Of a stretch of 23,513 nucleotides of DNA, positions 21,034 to 23,513 are shown piece after piece. The translations under genes were made by a program, and so were the position numbers. A model generated the notes under the pieces. The model saw only the letters and a program-made list of their open reading frames with translations, was not told the DNA's origin and did not search any database. This DNA comes from a virus. Every line of letters starts with the position of its first letter. Position 1 is the stretch's first letter. The stretch lies in IMG/VR virus record IMGVR_UViG_3300029319_000526, positions 1 through 23,513 of that record; one strand, given 5' to 3'.

Positions 21034-21459
21034 TCAGAGTTCCTCGATGAATTCAAAGGTCACACGGACCTGGGTTTGAAAGTAGCCCTCGGGGGAAGCC
21101 GAAGCTAAAACCTCCGGACCTATTGGAGCGTCGAAGTAAACCCCCGACACGATGACCCTATTGTATAGGTCACGAATCCGCTTGGCGATATTGTAGTTTG
21201 CGCCCGTGCCCACCCCCAACGGCGTAAACACGTTCAAAACAACAATCCCGACAACACGGTTGCTTGAATCGCTGATTCCCCCATGTGTCAGATATTCGCC
21301 AAGGCCAAAACTCACTAAGCATTGCACCCAACTAGACCCTGGTGTTGGCTCGTATGCCATGTTGTGAAACACCACAGGCAGCACAGGGTTGCTCGCCAGC
21401 TCATCTGCGATCCTGCCCTCTACAACTGCCCTGATTGTGTTTCGGTTGGTGATAGCCAT
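21034..21459 (-). CDS. tail terminator-like protein, copy 2
   Basis: The frame extends upstream to 21603 inside the previous gene, but the ATG at 21459, two bases after that gene's stop, gives MAITNRNTIRAVVEGRIADE, parallel to the start of copy 1; 141 residues. The shared core has PVVFHNMAYEPTPG, VQCLVSFGLGEYLTHGG, DSSNR and NVFTPLGVGTGANY. It fits the DUF4128/tail terminator-like group (functional analogues of lambda U), which caps the tube and joins the head. About 60 of ~113 aligned residues match copy 1 by eye. One copy may have taken a different job. It is followed two bases later by the tail tube gene. Confidence 0.75.
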   Translation of the reverse strand: MAITNRNTIRAVVEGRIADELASNPVLPVVFHNMAYEPTPGSSWVQCLVSFGLGEYLTHGGISDSSNRVVGIVVLNVFTPLGVGTGANYNIAKRIRDLYNRVIVSGVYFDAPIGPEVLASASPEGYFQTQVRVTFEFIEEL

Positions 21460-21461
21460 TT

Positions 21462-21959
21462 CTACAGATCTTCGAAAACGTTGAACGGCACAGTCACTGT
21501 CGATTGAAAAAACGACGGCGGTTGCGAGGCTGTAACGACACTCGGGCCTGAAACGGCCTCGAACTGAATGTCGTTTTGGATCTCCCTCGTATAGATGGTG
21601 CAAACACGGCTAGCTAAGTCGTAGTTGGCACCGGGGCCAACTCCTAAAGGAGTGAAAACGTTTGCCTCAACGTTGCCGTTGAGCCTGTTAGACGAATCAG
21701 TTGTTCCACCGTGCGTCAAATATGCAGACGATGCAAACGACACCAAACACTGAACAAACGAGTCCCCAGGAGTAGGCACATATGCCTGATTTCTGAACAC
21801 TATGGGCGTCGCGTCTGCCTCAGGTGACTCCGTGACAATGATTAACCCGCTTTCGCTGGTCAGCGTGTTGCCATCTTGCTTCGTAACGTCTGCACCAAAG
21901 CCCGCGAGAAAATGCGCTTCAATCGTCGCTCTGATGGCGTTCAGATCAGCGGCCGCCAT
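21462..21959 (-). CDS. tail terminator-like protein, copy 1
   Basis: 165 residues. It begins AAADLNAIRATIEAHFLAGFG and has a ~22-residue insertion (TKQDGNTLTSESGLIIVTES) before the shared core PIVFRNQAYVPTPGDSFVQC, LTHGGTTDSSNR and NVFTPLGVGPGANY. Fold and position match a DUF4128-like tail terminator. It is directly followed by a paralogue. The ATG overlaps the preceding stop (TAATG). In most siphophages a single gene stands here; having two suggests a gene duplication followed by divergence. Confidence 0.75.
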   Translation of the reverse strand: MAAADLNAIRATIEAHFLAGFGADVTKQDGNTLTSESGLIIVTESPEADATPIVFRNQAYVPTPGDSFVQCLVSFASSAYLTHGGTTDSSNRLNGNVEANVFTPLGVGPGANYDLASRVCTIYTREIQNDIQFEAVSGPSVVTASQPPSFFQSTVTVPFNVFEDL

Positions 21960-22357
21960 TAGCGCCTCCGATTCTCAAACCTGATCAGCTGTGGAATGTC
22001 TTTTCGAGCCACTTCTTTGAGGATCAGATCAGGGTATCTCTGAACAACAGGCTTCGTCCCTGTCGACTTGTTTCTGCCAGCGGGCTTGTACTCGTTGTTC
22101 CAGTTTTTTGGCATGTTCTCGCCATACATCACGGCGGGAGCGTATTTGACCATGTTGAACACTCTTGCTTCCCCTGGAGTGTCAGTGTTCAGCTGCCAGC
22201 TCTCGATCAGATTTGCTGTAACAACCGGGGTGCCTATTGGCGGCTCAGCGGTTTTTAGCCTTCCGTGCAGGCCAATGCCAGCTTTTTTGATGACTCGCTC
22301 GGCCACCTCTTGAATCATGGAATCGATTCGAATAATCCGAGTAGAACCCCTAGTCAT
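21959..22357 (-). CDS. HK97 gp10-like neck/tail completion protein
   Basis: About 132 residues, very basic. An N-terminal helix (DSMIQEVAERVIKKAG) is followed by a strand-rich part (TPVVTANLIESWQLNTDTPG, ARVFNMVKYAPAVMYGENMP) containing the KYA-x-x-x-x-GE motif of HK97 gp10-type proteins, and a C-terminal helix (YPDLILKEVARKDIPQLI). Such proteins occur between head-tail connectors and the tail terminator. The ATG at 22357 overlaps the preceding stop (TGATG); the preceding GTG is less likely. Confidence 0.7.
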   Translation of the reverse strand: MTRGSTRIIRIDSMIQEVAERVIKKAGIGLHGRLKTAEPPIGTPVVTANLIESWQLNTDTPGEARVFNMVKYAPAVMYGENMPKNWNNEYKPAGRNKSTGTKPVVQRYPDLILKEVARKDIPQLIRFENRRR

Positions 22358-22716
22358 CACGCCCTCAGGATTAGTTCGTAATGGGTCGCGTCGCCGGCTG
22401 TTTCTTGGAACGTCGTCTCGACCCGAATGATCTGATAAACGATGCTGCTGATCACAACGCGATCTTTTGTCTCCGGCGCAGTTGTTAGCTCTTTGGCTGC
22501 AACGATCAAACGTTTGTCGCCAGCTTGGATCAGCTCGTTTGCTTCGCTGACGCTGACGTCATAAACATGACCTTTGATCGACGTATCCGAGGTCGTTTCC
22601 GTGATCGCGCCCGTTGTCGTGTTGTAGCTGCCGCCAGAAACGTAACGGATTGTCACGTCTCCGCCAAGTTTGTCCACGATGGTCTGCGCGACCTTGTCGA
22701 GCCCTCGGAGTGCCAT
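22357..22716 (-). CDS. head-tail connector/stopper-like protein
   Basis: 119 residues. A short helix (LRGLDKVAQTIVDKLG) is followed by a small beta barrel: DVTIRYVSGGSYNTTTGAIT, IKGHVYDVSVSEAN, AGDKRLIVAAKELT, KDRVVISSIVYQIIRVETT and THYELILRA. Helix plus SH3-like barrel with strand pairs as here is the form of head-closure (stopper) proteins of siphophages, and the position fits. No catalytic residues are evident. TGATG overlaps occur at both ends. The assignment is by pattern and position, with no strict motif. Confidence 0.65.
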   Translation of the reverse strand: MALRGLDKVAQTIVDKLGGDVTIRYVSGGSYNTTTGAITETTSDTSIKGHVYDVSVSEANELIQAGDKRLIVAAKELTTAPETKDRVVISSIVYQIIRVETTFQETAGDATHYELILRA

Positions 22717-22955
22717 CAGGCTTCGTAGGCGATGACGGTGCCGCTAGCGAGCGTAATGCTGGTGATCACCAGCCCCTCAATCGCGCAGTTGGCGTTGAGG
22801 TTGATACTGCTAACAGTGGACGATCCGTTCTCAGTGATGAAATCAGAGACCAGCGTGATCACGCTGTCCTCAAGAGCAACAACTTTCACGAACTTGCCGG
22901 TTTGGGCTGCCGTGTTGTTGATGATGTTCGCCTTGGAAGGCTCGTAACCCATCAT
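22716..22955 (-). CDS. small beta-rich head or spike-base-like protein
   Basis: 79 residues. The first ATG (22955) has GGAG six bases upstream and lies two bases after the preceding stop. The product is repetitive and beta-rich, with VVALEDSVITLVSDFITENG, then AIEGLVITSITLASGTVIAY. The end 'TSITLASGTVIAYE' is familiar from short proteins near head-tail connector genes in siphophages, where they may form decoration or spike parts. It is likely structural; the specific role is not known. Confidence 0.5.
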   Translation of the reverse strand: MMGYEPSKANIINNTAAQTGKFVKVVALEDSVITLVSDFITENGSSTVSSINLNANCAIEGLVITSITLASGTVIAYEA

Positions 22956-22957
22956 GA

Positions 22958-23513
22958 CTAACTCCGTTTGATACCGATGTTGCCCGGTCCTGAGATTCTA
23001 AGGCCGGTTAAATACCTTTCAAACATAGGCGGCACTCGATCAGCACCCACAGCACCTGTTTTGTCAGGCTCAACTTCAATGTTGCCCAGTTTGACTCGCT
23101 TGTAATCCTCGAGTCCGCTCAGGCTGATACCGTCCGCATTGTTTTTCAGGTAAACAGCAAGCTCGATCTGCGCCCTTTTTACCTGGTCTGGGACTTCCGT
23201 ATCGGTGAAGTAATCCTCAGAGATGCGAAACGGAAACCCCGTGGAATACGTATTGACGTAGGTGTCTGGCTTCCGAACGCCTGTTCTCGGCCACTGCAGT
23301 GCTTGCGTGTCTGTTGCCCTGGCTCCCAAGAAACGCTCACGATCGAGACGCTGTGCAGCGGCTGCTAAAGCCCGGTTCCGCGTGTCATCCGTTCCCGTTG
23401 TCCACTTGCTTACGTCCGTGCTGGAGATCATCGCCTCCACGAACGTGTTCGCCTCCGTCAGCGTGATGTAGCTGTTGGCGTTTGCGCCGCCCGCTGTTGC
23501 GTCGATTGTTACT
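22958..23513 (-). CDS. head-tail adaptor, DnaT-like/gp6-like (5' partial)
   Basis: The frame stays open to the right edge. Beyond the internal ATG at 23440 it continues VTIDATAGGANANSYITLTE, the usual opening of this family, so the start is at or just beyond the window end. Then come helices around RNRALAAAAQRLDRERFLGA, the motif QALQWPRTGV, and VPDQVKRAQIELAVYLKNN, as in head-tail adaptors annotated as DnaT-like ssDNA-binding proteins or gp6-like connectors. They form the ring below the portal. It is the first visible gene of the leftward structural series; head genes would lie to the right. Confidence 0.75.
   Translation of the reverse strand, partial: VTIDATAGGANANSYITLTEANTFVEAMISSTDVSKWTTGTDDTRNRALAAAAQRLDRERFLGARATDTQALQWPRTGVRKPDTYVNTYSTGFPFRISEDYFTDTEVPDQVKRAQIELAVYLKNNADGISLSGLEDYKRVKLGNIEVEPDKTGAVGADRVPPMFERYLTGLRISGPGNIGIKRS

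Noticed and set aside
21460-21603. N-terminal extension of terminator copy 2
   Set aside because: It lies inside copy 1's coding region in another frame; the ATG at 21459 aligns with the start of copy 1.

Overview
The window is part of a tailed dsDNA phage genome, coding almost wall to wall. The minus strand carries a lambda-type siphovirus tail operon in the usual order (head-tail connectors, tail terminator, tube, G/GT chaperones, tape measure, M, L, K, I, J, fibres). The small accessory proteins on the left (DUF7936-like, 63 aa, 41 aa basic, single-span TM, short secreted proteins) resemble, from memory, proteins common in marine picocyanobacterial phages, including T4-like ones. The most likely source is therefore a marine or brackish Synechococcus/Prochlorococcus-type siphovirus or a related metagenomic contig. 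No database search was possible. No integrase, tRNA gene, CRISPR array or IS element was seen.

Layout. (1) 1-1046, plus strand: end of a DNA-metabolism operon: 3' end of a probable ERF-type single-strand annealing protein, a ribbon-helix-helix protein, an SSB-tailed small protein and a short unknown. (2) 1043-2152, minus: small helical protein, C39-like cysteine peptidase (endolysin candidate) and a short amphipathic protein. (3) 2195-3976, plus: a two-span holin-like membrane protein, then three short proteins with signal peptides in one chain of overlapping genes. (4) 3936-4704: a proline-rich membrane protein (minus) and an unknown (plus) whose start codons overlap. (5) 4688-5987, minus: single-span membrane protein behind a strong intrinsic terminator, secreted beta-rich protein, 41 aa basic protein, 63 aa protein, DUF7936-like protein. 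(6) 6023-11035, minus: three fibre proteins built from shared modules, one with a self-cleaving S74 chaperone. (7) 11038-20573, minus: split J, I, split K, L, M, tape measure, and G/GT with a -1 frameshift site. (8) 20612-23513, minus: tail tube, two tandem tail-terminator paralogues, HK97 gp10-like protein, head-tail stopper-like protein, small beta protein, and a connector that runs off the right edge.

How it works together: the minus-strand genes are packed with TGATG, ATGA or 2-nt junctions, which suggests a long polycistronic late message with coupled translation. Connector, terminator, tube and tape-measure genes build the neck and tail shaft; L, K, I and J build the tip; the fibre genes give host recognition. 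The intrinsic terminator at 4932-4964 is the likely end of this late transcript. Every stretch longer than 300 bases is occupied by a gene; the intergenic gaps seen are at most about 70-90 bases. The most notable points are the tandem duplication of the tail terminator gene, J and K each split between domains, the chain of secreted proteins (one without an ordinary start codon), and a terminator whose stem holds the next gene's Shine-Dalgarno sequence.
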